A stretch of DNA of 64,000 nucleotides, from the NCBI GenBank assembly GCA_051453625.1, contig JBOZIK010000001.1, positions 121,237,140 to 121,301,139 on the forward strand, written 5' to 3'. The notes under the pieces are model-generated. The model was given only the letters and a program-made list of their open reading frames with translations. It had not been told where the DNA came from and did not search any database. This stretch comes from Welwitschia mirabilis. Lineage: Eukaryota > Gnetophyta > Gnetopsida > Welwitschiales. Below, piece by piece: positions 24,719 to 35,059 of the stretch. The stretch's first letter is position 1; each line of letters starts with the position of its first letter. A program made the translations under genes and the position numbers.

Positions 24719-26152
24719 ATGAGTAACCCGACTGATGGATTTTCAACTGGTCATTCATTCATGTTCAATGATTCAAACTATTCCTATTAGAAAGTCAGGA
24801 TGAGGATTTTTTTTAGATCCCTAGACGCTAATGTAAAAGAGGTTATTTACAAAAGCCATACTTTGCCTATGTAGCCTAGACAGATGCAAATGAAAATACT
24901 ATCTTGGTTCCCAAACCTAGAGATCAATGGACTCCCACAGATAAAACCAAAGCCACAATAGATGCCTGTGCACTTAATGCTATTTTTTGTGTAGTATGTA
25001 TAGATGAATTTAAAAGGATTGTGAACTATAATTATGAAAAAGAATCTTGGGATACTTTGAAAGTTGCACACAAAGAAACATTCACTATCAAACGAGTCAA
25101 ACTGCAAATGCTTATTTCTAAATTTGAAGACATTCATATGGATGATAAAAAAACCTTGTAGGAATTTTTTTCTAGACTTACAAATATTGTAAACTCAATG
25201 GCAAGCCTTAAAGAATGTATGGAAGAAAGCAAAGTGATAAGAAAAGTGTTGAGATATGTGCCTAAGAGATTTAAACCAAAAATAATAGCCATTGAAGAAA
25301 GCAAAAATATCAATGCGATGGCATTAGAAGAACTTCAAGGTAACCTTCAAACCTATGAACTTAAATTTACTAAATATAGAAGAAAAGGTATTACTTTAAA
25401 ATGTTTGTAGGAGGATTATAGATCTAACAGAATAGATGAAGAACTTGATGATGACGAGGTGGCTCTTCTAGCCAGATACTTTAAAAGATTTCTCTACAAG
25501 AAAAAAGAAGGAGAACCAAGTAGGAATTTAAGGAAAAGCAATCTGAAAGAAAGAAGAGAACAAGACAAGGAAAAGAAAATCCAATGCTATTTACGTAAAG
25601 GATTTGGACATATGGCCAGCAAATGTCCCAACACTAGAAGAGAAAGCAGGAAGCTTAAAAACTCCTCATTGATGGCAACTTGGGATAATGAGAATGATNN
25701 NNNNNNNNNNNNNNNNNNNNNNNNNNNNNNNNNNNNNNNNNNNNNNNTATCCTTCATGGTCCTAGTATAATCTCTCAAAAATATATCTAGTACTTCTACC
25801 TCAGATGACTTAGATATGATTGATGAGGAGGAAGATGAATTAGAAGTAACTTATCAAGAATTATATGAAGAATATGAGAAGCTCACAAAAAGAATCAATG
25901 AATTAAACAAATTAGTAAAGACCATCACAAAAGAAAAGGAGGAAGTAGAAGAAAAAGTGTAAAGTTCTGAAAGCCAATAACTTCAGGTTAAATACTTAAG
26001 TAAATGATCTTTCATTCTTTATTAACAAGTTTTTTAGTAGTTTATCTAAACTAGAACAAATGCTTGAAATACAAAAGAAAAATGGGGACAAATCAGGTAT
26101 TAGTTTTGAAGCACAGATTTCTTGAAAATAGGTAAACAAAATAATTAAGTTT
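24719..26152 (+). pseudogene. gag: Copia gag polyprotein remnant
   Basis: Begins at ATG 24719 (MSNPTDGFSTG). The UBN2/DUF4219-type capsid core follows: FNDSNYSY, KVRMRIFFRSLD, then after a one-base frame change near 24870-24890, LNAIFCVVCIDEF, ESWDTLKVAHKET, RVKLQMLISKFE, NIVNSMASLKECMEESK and RKVLRYVPKRFKPK. The frame from 24904 to 25698 is continuous except for TAG stops at 25159 and 25408. The zinc knuckle at 25585-25626 reads C-x2-R-x4-H-x4-C, so its second cysteine is Arg. After a 49-N gap (25699-25747) comes an acidic coiled coil (DEEEDELEVTYQELYEEYEK) and GDKSGISFEA, a typical copia gag-pol junction segment. Gag would form the particle shell and bind RNA. Confidence 0.92.
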
Positions 26153-26157
26153 CTATC

Positions 26158-27063
26158 NNNNNNNNNNNNNNNNNNNNNNNNNNNNNNNNNNNNNNNNNNN
26201 NNNNNNNNNNNNNNNNNNNNNNNNNNNNNNNNNNNNNNNNNNNNNNNNNNNNNNNNNNNNNNNNNNNNNNNNNNNNNNNNNNNNNNNNNNNNNNNNNNNN
26301 NNNNNNNNNNNNNNNNNNNNNNNNNNNNNNNNNNNNNNNNNNNNNNNNNNNNNNNNNNNNNNNNNNNNNNNNNNNNNNNNNNNNNNNNNNNNNNNNNNNN
26401 NNNNNNNNNNNNNNNNNNNNNNNNNNNNNNNNNNNNNNNNNNNNNNNNNNNNNNNNNNNNNNNNNNNNNNNNNNNNNNNNNNNNNNNNNNNNNNNNNNNN
26501 NNNNNNNNNNNNNNNNNNNNNNNNNNNNNNNNNNNNNNNNNNNNNNNNNNNNNNNNNNNNNNNNNNNNNNNNNNNNNNNNNNNNNNNNNNNNNNNNNNNN
26601 NNNNNNNNNNNNNNNNNNNNNNNNNNNNNNNNNNNNNNNNNNNNNNNNNNNNNNNNNNNNNNNNNNNNNNNNNNNNNNNNNNNNNNNNNNNNNNNNNNNN
26701 NNNNNNNNNNNNNNNNNNNNNNNNNNNNNNNNNNNNNNNNNNNNNNNNNNNNNNNNNNNNNNNNNNNNNNNNNNNNNNNNNNNNNNNNNNNNNNNNNNNN
26801 NNNNNNNNNNNNNNNNNNNNNNNNNNNNNNNNNNNNNNNNNNNNNNNNNNNNNNNNNNNNNNNNNNNNNNNNNNNNNNNNNNNNNNNNNNNNNNNNNNNN
26901 NNNNNNNNNNNNNNNNNNNNNNNNNNNNNNNNNNNNNNNNNNNNNNNNNNNNNNNNNNNNNNNNNNNNNNNNNNNNNNNNNNNNNNNNNNNNNNNNNNNN
27001 NNNNNNNNNNNNNNNNNNNNNNNNNNNNNNNNNNNNNNNNNNNNNNNNNNNNNNNNNNNNNNN
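26158..27063. other. 906-N assembly gap in the copia internal region
   Basis: Lies between the gag-pol junction segment and the first pre-integrase region. About 130 codons of protease would be expected here; the declared size is larger. Apparent long open frames across it are only runs of N. Confidence 0.95.
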
Positions 27064-27360
27064 TGTCATCTAATCTCAATAATGTACTTTATGTGAATGG
27101 TTTACAACACAATTTATTAAGTGTTAGTTAACTATGTGTAAAAGAAATAAAATAATCTTTGATAAATTTAAATTTATAGTTAAGAATGAGAAAATAAATG
27201 CTGTCATTTTATGTGTAAAATGTGTTGATAATGCTTATAGTTTAGATATTGAAATATTAGATCAATCAATACATGAAAATCAATAATTCAAGAAGGATAG
27301 TAATAAAATTAAATGTTTTTTGTCAATTATGATGTAAACTCTAATTCTAATAATCATTTT
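27064..27360 (+). pseudogene. pol: Copia pre-integrase region, copy 1
   Basis: Reads SSNLNNVLYVNGLQHNLLSV, then LCVK and CVDNAYSLDIE, matching the gag-pre-integrase segment of copia pol (LYVPGLKHNLLSxSQLC). It is cut on the left by the gap and has stops and frameshifts. It aligns with 28814-29110 at perhaps 85 percent identity. After about 27300 the reading passes into non-coding sequence instead of an HHCC zinc finger and DDE integrase core. Confidence 0.85.
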
Positions 27361-27772
27361 ATCTATCATAAAAGTGATCTAGAGTTTGGTACACCATCCC
27401 TTGGCTGATTGTAGGGTGGTCGACCAAATCTATGATTCGGTAAACTGGATGTGGTTGGTCGACTAGCCTAAAAGCCTGGTTGTCTAGACCCCTTCTAGTA
27501 CTATAAACCCACATTTCGACAGGTCGATCAGATGTTGGAGCAGTTGACTAGACATGACAGATTACAGTGTGGAAGTACAGTTAATGAACCCAATTTCTTT
27601 GTAAAATCCACCCTATTTTCTTAATTCTATAAAAGAACTAGGATCCTAATCCTTTTTCATCTCATTCTAGTAACTTCAATCCTTTAAATCTAGTGAGTTT
27701 CTTTAAGTTTAAGAAATCTTTGCATCTAGATCCAATGTTTTTCTCAATTCTTCTTCTCTTCAAGGTCTTAGA
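27361..27772 (+). promoter_or_regulatory. Internal promoter-like block before the accessory ORF, copy 1
   Basis: Contains GGTCGACC at 27418, GGTCGACT at 27457, a TCGACAGGTCGAT pair near 27517, then CTATAAAAG at 27627-27635, followed by about 140 bp of pyrimidine-rich leader to the ATG at 27773. The GTCGAC-type motifs match those in this element's U3. The second copy (29111-29528) keeps the same order, with TATAAAA at 29384. Function as a promoter is inferred from layout only. Confidence 0.45.
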
Positions 27773-28486
27773 ATGGCATCTAGCACTTAGGGAAGAGGCC
27801 CAAAGGAAGGTTCTTCAAGGAAATCTTCTTACTTATTCCATGGAATATCTGAAGAAGTCTTGGACAAGTTCTATGAAAAGTTTGAAAAGAAACCTATGTG
27901 CCATGAGTGGTTTGTAGCTTCATCAGATCTTAGAGAACTAAGAGATTTTATTAGCTCCTAAGAGATTAAGATCTAGATCATTTCTTGGATGTTTCAAGTC
28001 CTTTATATCCCTTTTTACTAGAATTTTTTATGTAGTACTACTTTCAATCATGATTCTAGAACTCTAGAAATCCTAGTTTTGAGTAGAAGGATCATAGTAA
28101 CAGCCGATATTATTTCTGAGCTAACCGATCTTCCTCAAGAAGACTATAAGGAATTTTGATCACTAAGGGACACAATGGAAGATAAGCCAGTAGTCACCAG
28201 GGAGATTTACGGTAAAATGCATACTTGAAAGAATACTATTTCTACTTCTTTGTTAACTCCTAAATATAATTTTATCCACTTGATCTTTACTTATAATTTT
28301 TTGCCTTTAGTTGGCCATCATGATGAGGCCTCCAGTTATAAAGCTTATTTCATGTATTTGGTAGGAACTAAGCATTCTATTGATGCTCCTGCCATAATAT
28401 TGAAAAATATGGCTTCACAGCTAGAATACCATAGAACTAGGGCTCTATCCTACTCTGTGCTTATCACTAAAATTTGTCACTATTTC
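27773..28486 (+). pseudogene. Accessory ORF of the copia element, copy 1 (3' end lost in a gap)
   Basis: From ATG 27773: MASST, an early TAG, then KEGSSRKSS and HGISEEVLDKFYEKFEKKPMCHEWFVASSDLRELRDF. A frame change follows near 27955, then LEILVLSRRIIVTADIISEL and the open part 28250-28486 with LLTPKYNFIHLIFTYNFLPL, GHHDEASSYKAYFMYLVGTK and IDAPAIILKNMASQLEYHRT. It ends in the 100-N gap at 28487-28586. The pattern recalls the so-called putative plant transposon protein domain found in plant retroelement accessory ORFs; that is from memory and unchecked. It is not gag, protease, integrase, RT or RNase H. The role is unknown. Copy 2 at 29529-30548 supplies the C-terminus. Confidence 0.6.
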
Positions 28487-28586
28487 NNNNNNNNNNNNNN
28501 NNNNNNNNNNNNNNNNNNNNNNNNNNNNNNNNNNNNNNNNNNNNNNNNNNNNNNNNNNNNNNNNNNNNNNNNNNNNNNNNNNNNNN
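28487..28586. other. 100-N gap between accessory ORF copy 1 and protease copy 2
   Basis: A round 100 N often marks a gap of unknown size. The missing sequence must hold at least the C-terminal third of accessory ORF copy 1 and the start of the second protease unit. Confidence 0.9.
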
Positions 28587-29110
28587 AGTCAAATAAGACT
28601 AAGTGGGTTAAAAATAATAATCTCCAAAGCTTTATGTCACAGATAAATTGTAGAGAATCTCATGTGAAAAGTTGGTATCTAGATAGTAGTTGTTCAATGC
28701 ATATAACAGGAGATAAATCAATTTTTCAAAGCTTAAAGAGTATAAATGGTGTATAAGTCATTTTTGGAAACAACCAAAAAGCTAAAATAGAAGGTACAAG
28801 AAGCATCAAAGGAGGTATGTCATCTAATCTTAATAACGTATTTTATGTAAATGATTTATAATAAAATTTATTAAGCATTAGTCAACTATATGAAAAAGGA
28901 AATAGAATAATCTTTAATAAATCTAAGTATATAGTTGAGAATGAGAAAACAAATGCTGTCATTTTATGTGTAAAACATGTTGATAATGCTTATAGTTTAG
29001 ATATTGAACCTTTAGATCAATCAATGCATGTAAACCAATAATTCAGGAAAGATACTGATAAAATTAAATGTTTTTATATCAATTATGATGTAAACTCCAG
29101 TTTTAATAAT
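28587..29110 (+). pseudogene. pol: Copia protease and pre-integrase region, copy 2
   Basis: SNKTKWVKNN and WYLDSSCSMHITGDKSIF (28673-28726) mark the copia aspartic protease, which would cut the Gag-Pol polyprotein. The active-site triplet at 28682-28690 is DSS where DSG or DTG is needed, a likely G-to-A loss. A stop (TAA) follows at 28753, then GGMSSNLNNVFYVNDL, NLLSISQLYEKGNRIIFNKS and HVDNAYSLDIE. As in copy 1, no integrase zinc finger or DDE core follows. The frame dissolves by about 29110. Confidence 0.9.
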
Positions 29111-29528
29111 CATTTTATCTATTATAAAAGTGATCTCGAGTTTGGTATACCATCCCTTGGCTAATTACAGGGTGGTCGACTAGATCTATGATTCAGTCAA
29201 TCGGATGTGATCAGTCAACTGACCTGAAAGCTCTATCGCTTGGACCCCTTCTATTACTATAAACCTTCATCTTGACAGGTTGATTGGATGATAGAACAAT
29301 TAATCATACCTAACGGATTATAGTGCAGTAGTATAGTTGGTGGACCTAATTTCTTTGTAAAATCCGCCCTATTTTCTTCATTTTATAAAAGAACTATAGT
29401 CCTAACCCTTTTCCATCTCATTCTAGTGCCTTCAAGTCCTCAGATCTAGTGAGTTTCTTTAAGTTTAAAAAATCTTTGCAATCAGATCCAGTGTTTTTCT
29501 TAGCTCTTCTTCTCTTCAAGGTCTTAGA
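29111..29528 (+). promoter_or_regulatory. Internal promoter-like block, copy 2
   Basis: Aligns with 27361-27772. One GGTCGACT remains near 29174; other motifs have decayed (GGTTGATTGG near 29278). The TATA-like TATAAAA is at 29384-29390, with the same pyrimidine-rich leader to the ATG at 29529. Conservation of layout supports a real unit; activity is inferred only. Confidence 0.4.
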
Positions 29529-30548
29529 ATGGTAGCTAGCACTTCCATAAGAGGCCTAAAGGAAGATGCTTCAAGGGAACCTTCTTACTTCTTCCATGAA
29601 ATATTTGAAGAAGCCTTAGATAAGTTCTATGAGAAGTTTAAAAAGAAACCTATGTATCAGGAGTAGTCTGTAGCTTCATTAGAGCTTAGTAAACTAAGAG
29701 ATGTTATTCAGCTCTTGAGAGATTAAGATCTAGATCATTTCTTAGATGTCTCACGTCCTACATATCTAATTATTACTAGAATGTTTTACTACAATGCTAC
29801 TTTTAATCGTGATACCAGGACTCTAGAAATCCTAGTTTTGGGTAGAAGGATCAGAGTAATAGCAGATCTCATTTCTAAACTGACCAATCTTTTTTAGGGA
29901 GATTATGAGGAATTTTGGCCTCTAAGGGACATAATGGAAGACAAACCAGCAGTCACCAGGGAGATTTGTGGTAAAATGCATTTTTGGAAGCACACTATTT
30001 CTACTTCTTTATTGACTCCTAAATATCATTTTATCCACTTAATCTTTACTTATAATTTTCTACCTTTAATTGGCCATCGTGATGAGGCCTTTGGTAGGAA
30101 TGGAGCATTCTATTAATGCTCCTGATATAATATTGAAAAATATGGCTTCATAATTAGAGTACCACAGAACTAGGGCTCTACCCTACTCTATGCTTATCAT
30201 TAAATTTATAGCCATTTCCATGTTAATCTGCATTCTTCTTTAGAGACTCTTCAGTTCTTGTCATCCATTGGGTGTGTGACTTTGTCTCGCATGCATATTT
30301 TTGCTCCTTTGAAGAAATCCCCTTCTGAAACCCCAAAGGCAACATTTCCAGATGAGACTCTTTCATATTTGAAATGTATTGACTCTCGTATCAAGGATAT
30401 GAAAGAAGCACTCATAGTAGCTGGATATGACATTATGGATACCTTAGCTGAAGGTACCAGCTCTACTCGTACTAGAGGAAATGAAAAAGATTTAGAGGAG
30501 GAATTTGAAGAAGAAGAAGAAGAAGAAGAAGAAGAGGAATTAGATTAA
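29529..30548 (+). pseudogene. Accessory ORF of the copia element, copy 2 (C-terminus present)
   Basis: From ATG 29529 one frame runs to 30075 with three stops (a TAG where copy 1 has Trp, TAA, and TAG where copy 1 has Gln). It includes RTLEILVLGRRIRVIADLIS, EDKPAVTREICGKMHFWKHT and LLTPKYHFIHLIFTYNFLPL. Relative to copy 1 about 26 bp are missing after GHRDEA. After small indels the original frame resumes at 30258-30548 with SSIGCVTLSRMHIFAPLKK, DETLSYLKCIDSRIKDMKEA and a closing run of Glu encoded by GAA/GAG repeats, then LD and stop. An acidic tail of this kind suggests a protein- or chromatin-binding role but proves nothing. Intact length would be about 340-350 residues. Function unknown. 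Confidence 0.6.
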
Positions 30549-31361
30549 AATTCTTTTTGCCTTTCAGATCTTTATTATGTTGTTTTCTCTCTTTTTCTTA
30601 TTTTGAAAAAGAGAGTTTTGTGCCTTTATTTGTGGAGTTTTTCAGATGTATGCTCTTGATGAGCACTTCTTTCTTTCTTACTTAATACAGAGTCTTGTAA
30701 TAGTTTGTTTTTAATGAAATTTAGTATTATGTTTGAACTTAATCTTTGCATTATTTTGACACTCTTGAATGCTATATACTTTGGAATAAAATTAAAATTA
30801 TCATTTCAAACACAAAGGAATTTAAAATTTTTTATCACTTTGTATTATAGTTTATTCTTAAATGGTTTAGTTAATATATAATACATAAGTATTGATTTGA
30901 TCAGTAATGTTGGTAGAATTTTGTGCATTTTCAAGTTTGCCTCATTTAAAATCATAATCTGTTTATTAAAAATGCCTTAATATGTTTTAAGAAATGTTAG
31001 CTTATCATCATTTATTATTTGATATCAACATAGGGGAAGAATATGTTTCAAAAGTGCCTAAATCTAATTATTATTTGTCATTGATGTCAAAGGGCGAGAA
31101 AAGATGTAGTGCTTTTAATTCAATATGCTAACAAGATATGATAACAAGATGTAGTGCTTTTAATTCAATATTAAATTCAATATGGTAATTGTTGAAGATT
31201 TTATGCTATTTAGTCAAAGAGATGCCTATCTTATCTTTTACTTAAAAATGTATATGTCTTGATGTAAGAGGGATCTTTTTGACTTTTTAATGTGTTCTTA
31301 GAAATGTTTAGTAAATGAGTTTACATTATTTAAATCTTTTGAAATCACTAAATTGTTTACC
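30549..31361 (+). other. 3' untranslated spacer of the copia element
   Basis: No coding signal. Contains a direct repeat of TGTAGTGCTTTTAATTCAAT (near 31105 and 31149) and an upstream tract-like TGATGTCAAAGGGCGAGAA near 31082. The latter resembles the usual copia polypurine context and may be a second or ancestral tract. Confidence 0.5.
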
Positions 31362-31376
31362 TTCAAAGGGGAATAT
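31362..31376 (+). other. Polypurine tract of the copia element
   Basis: TTCAAAGGGGAATAT ends directly at the 3' LTR start TGTTAG (31377). It has the position and G-run of a copia polypurine tract. Confidence 0.7.
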
Positions 31377-32723
31377 TGTTAGATTATATTCACCAATTGA
31401 TGTCAAACTAATTCCTCTAGTGTAGTGCAAATTTGTTATATATTGTATGTAGATGATTTTGAGTTATGCAGGTGAAAGATGTGGATCAAATGCATGAAAG
31501 AAACTACTAAGTTGTTTACCTCCGAGTGGGGATCAACTAGATTTTAGAGGGTTTTATGAAACCTAAAGCAGATATAACAAAAATGAACTAAATCCAGAGG
31601 ACTCGACCAGATCCTAGAGGGGTTAACCGGACTTGTGATCTCAAGAACTAATAGTCTCAGATTGAGAGAAATGGAGTCAACTGGATATTCATGGGATCGA
31701 CCGAATTTGAGGAGCTAATAGTCAAGTTCCAAACTAAAAGAAAAGGGGTCAACCGGATCCAAGATGAGGTCAACCAAACCTGAGAAGCTAAGAAAGTTTA
31801 TAGTTCTAGATTGAGAGATAAGGAGTCGACAAGACCCAGGACGGGGTTGACCAAGTTCCTATGGGGTCAACTAGGTATTTGTGGAGTCAACCGGACAATA
31901 CAAAAAATTAAATCATGTAGACATTATGTATTTGTTACCTAGTCATTACCTAGCCATTTTCTAGTAGTTTATAGTAGTTAGAGGTACAATTCAATTGTAT
32001 CAAATCCTAGTAAACCTTCATTATAAATACCTAGGCAAGAGATGACCTAGAGATCTTTTTGGCACATTTTTAAGTTAGCATATTCATTGTGGATTTGAAA
32101 TATCAATTAGTATATTGCATTGAAATATCTATTATATTGAGTCATATCTAATTAAGGAGATCTATTCTTGAATTAGGACTTCACTCAGAATTAGATCTAA
32201 GGACCTCATCACTATATTTAATTGGAGAAGAGCTCCATCCTTCATACTGATATTGAACAAGTGATATCAGAACTACGAAGGCTTCATTTCATCACTTTTA
32301 TTCATTATCAAAGGTTAAGACTTAGCCTATAAAATTCTGTTGTCAAATTTTAAAACTTAACCTACAAAAGTACGTTTTTAAAATTGAGACTTAGCCTGTA
32401 AAATTCTGCTTGTAAGGGTTAACAGGTGAGCCTAGAAAAACTTGTAAAGTAACAGAGATTTGAGATCAAGCTTAGGAGAATATGATCATCGAGAGTGAAG
32501 TATGGGAGTTTCCAAATCATTATAAATCCTGCTTGCATACAAATTGGTAGTTTTTGTTTTATGTTTTACATTTTGTTTTTATTTATTCTTTATATGCATG
32601 ATTGTGATTTCATTATTCATTTATATGCAATCTATGATTAGAATCTGTTAAGTTGCTTTGAGCTTAAAGTTTTTGTAAAAGAAATTATTTACCCCTCTTC
32701 CCCCAGGGTTCTTGATCCTATCA
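31377..32723 (+). repeat. 3' LTR of the non-autonomous copia element
   Basis: Starts TGTTAG and ends GATCCTATCA. Same landmarks as the 5' LTR: GTCGAC-type motifs (about 31601, 31705, 31822), a TATA box CATTATAAATACC near 32019 and GACTTAGCCTGTAAA-type repeats (32315-32420). Followed by the target duplication ACTTA at 32724-32728. Confidence 0.93.
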
Positions 32724-33092
32724 ACTTATGCTTCTTAGAATCTAGTGGCAAGGGGAATGGGGTAGGTGTTCATTTTCATCTCTCACTTGTCTAGCATGTG
32801 GACTTCTTGGAATCTATTGGTATGTTAAACATAGTTGTCTTCTCAAGTGTCTTATCCTTTAATGCTTTATCTTTTAATGCTTTATCTTCTAGTGGTAGGT
32901 GGAATCTAATTACTTTATTTACTAATGCTTTCTCAAATGCTCCATAGTTACTTAATTTTAATCCCAATTATGATTGTTTTTCATCTTTAATCTTGGCATT
33001 GAAAGTGATCAGTTTAAGCATTAAATGTATTAAATAGCCTTGAAAACACACTCTAAATCATATGTCAAATGCAATAAGTTTTCCACCTATCA
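32724..33092 (-). repeat. Left LTR of the Athila-type element, inner fragment
   Basis: Continues the host LTR after the copia insertion and matches 37894-38260: TTAGAATCTAGTGG, GTCTTATCCTTTAATGCTTT, CTTTCTCAAATGCT, CATTAAATGT. It ends CACCTATCA at 33092, which on the minus strand is the LTR start TGATAGGTG. Confidence 0.88.
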
Positions 33093-33095
33093 ATA

Positions 33096-33130
33096 CCTTC
33101 CCCCCACCACCCCCCCGCCGNNNNNNNNNN
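33096..33130 (-). other. G-rich polypurine tract of the Athila-type element, running into a 10-N gap
   Basis: The plus strand reads CCTTCCCCCCACCACCCCCC followed by a 10-N gap (33121-33130). On the minus strand this is an almost pure purine tract directly before the LTR start TGATAGG, as expected for plus-strand priming. The gap probably marks a sequencing failure in the G run. Confidence 0.75.
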
Positions 33131-35049
33131 AATCCCTAAGAAACCAAGTAGGAAAGTATGAAGGCTACTCAACTTAAATAGGAGATGTAAGATAACACTT
33201 CAAAATAATTACATTATTAAATATAAAGGGTATCTAATTTAAAATAATCATCATAAAACAATATGCATTAAGTTTAAAAATATGATTTAAGCTTATGGTA
33301 AACATAATTCCATGTAAAAACTTATTTTTGAAATATTCAATGAATAAATTCTTGGAAGTTTCATATAAATAAGACTCTCACTAGAGTCATACATGCATTG
33401 AAAGTTAAAAAAAATTAAACAAAATAAGAACAAGATCCTTTAGCATCTAAAATATTGCAAAATATGTATCAAGGGCAAGAAATAAAGTTCCTAAGAAAAA
33501 CACATGAGCATAAAATAAGAAAAGAAAAGAAAATAAACCAAAATAAGCTAAAACATCATAAAAACAAACATTGAATTACTTGAATCCTAAATGCTAACCT
33601 CTCAAAACCTAATACTTCATTTAAAATAAAAGGGACTACAAATCATTTTTAAAACATTAAATTAATTACTCTAATGCTATGATCCTATGACAAATAGAAA
33701 AAGTACAATTAACAACTTTAGAATTATCTAACTTAATGAATAGAAACAAACACGTTACATAAGAAAATATTTCATTTGAAGTTGATCACTTATCAATATT
33801 ATCTCATTCCTGATTAAATATACATGAGTTTTAATTAGTGAAACATCATGGTTCTATTTGAATAGCATAAGTGAAAATGATAACGTACTAATTGAAATTG
33901 ACATATCATAGCTATAATCTCAAGCATCAACTTAAAAGATGGCTATAAATAAATAATACTTAATAATGTGATAATCATGACATACTTTTAGGTGTACCTC
34001 ATTTTTACATGGACTCCTTCCATTATGGAGTTCTCATTTATAAACCATTGACCTTTTTTTTATCACAAGTAGTAGGATCCTTCACATAGGACATAGGCCA
34101 TTAAGAAACTTTTCCCTAGTGTGGTAATCCTTGAGATAGATTAGGAGTGATTATCAAAAGTTCTTCAATAGTATAAATTGATATTTTATTTTTCTTTTGA
34201 GAATTCTTTTTCAATTTTTTCTTTTTTTCCTATTTTCCCCCATAAATATAGAAAATAATGCATTCATTATCAAAGTATTAATAACTTGTATCCTTAATAT
34301 AATGAAATTGATGAAGAGACAAAGCATACAATATGAATAACTCAATTAAGCACATTTTCCCTCCTGGGATAATATTTCATAGGCATTTAAATACCTTTCT
34401 ATTGGCTAAACTCCAATTTCTTATCCATAAATTACAAAATCATGAAATGCTTAAACATACTACATGATTAAAAGCTGAAGTAAAATCAAATTAATAGATG
34501 TTGAAAAAGAGATTATTTAAATAATTACATTCACATAAGGATAAGTGGTGGAAATCCCCTCAATAAAAGAGGATTTACTACATTAATTACTTCAATTAAA
34601 ATACTAGTATTGAAATAAAACTATTGTTTTTTTACTTTGCACTTATTCCTATACCAAAAAGCTAGATATTTCAATATAGTTATTGCATTATATGTTTTTA
34701 GAAAAGTAAGGACCAAACCATGTAAAAACCAATTTATAAATAATAAAAGATATGCATGCATCTTTTAGAGGAATTAATTAGTAATAAATAATCTAACTAA
34801 GTAATATTTTAAATCTATAAAATTCATTATCAACATAAGAGATAAAGAATTCATATATTTTATGGAAAAACAATCTCTTATTAGACTCATGGTATGAAGA
34901 ATTCAAAACATAGATTACATTGAAAGATTAATATTGAAAATGAAATACATTAATGCTACTATTAGGATTCTAATAATTTTAATGAAGCTTCTTAATATGA
35001 ATAATTATGATAGATTTAAAATACTTAAGAATCTCCCTAAGATTTAAAC
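33131..35049. other. Non-coding internal spacer of the Athila-type element
   Basis: AT-rich; no gag, pol or RNA gene recognised on either strand. In a minus-strand element this lies between the gag-like frame and the polypurine tract, where pol would normally be. Confidence 0.55.
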
Positions 35050-35059
35050 CTAAGCATGG

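Larger units (their letters stand above)
23307..32728 (+). mobile_element. Non-autonomous Ty1/copia element with accessory ORF, with target-site duplications
   Basis: LTRs of about 1341 and 1347 bp (23312-24652, 31377-32723) begin TGTTAG and end GATCCTATCA, flanked by ACTTA on both sides (23307-23311, 32724-32728). In order: iMet PBS at 24655, gag (24719-26152), gap, pre-integrase region, GTCGAC/TATA block, accessory ORF, gap, protease and pre-integrase again, a second GTCGAC/TATA block, a second accessory ORF, polypurine tract. No integrase core, RT or RNase H is present between the second pre-integrase region and the 3' LTR, where all sequence is known. It sits inside the left LTR of the minus-strand gypsy element. 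The related LTR at 37890 shows the uninterrupted site. Confidence 0.9.

Noticed and set aside
24847-25137. 96-codon minus-strand frame
   Set aside because: It is the antisense of the well-supported copia gag on the plus strand.
25996-27079. Open frames of 300 or more codons crossing the run of N
   Set aside because: Nearly all residues are undefined because they fall in the 906-N gap. The same applies to apparent frames across 42728-43372 and 48384-49061.
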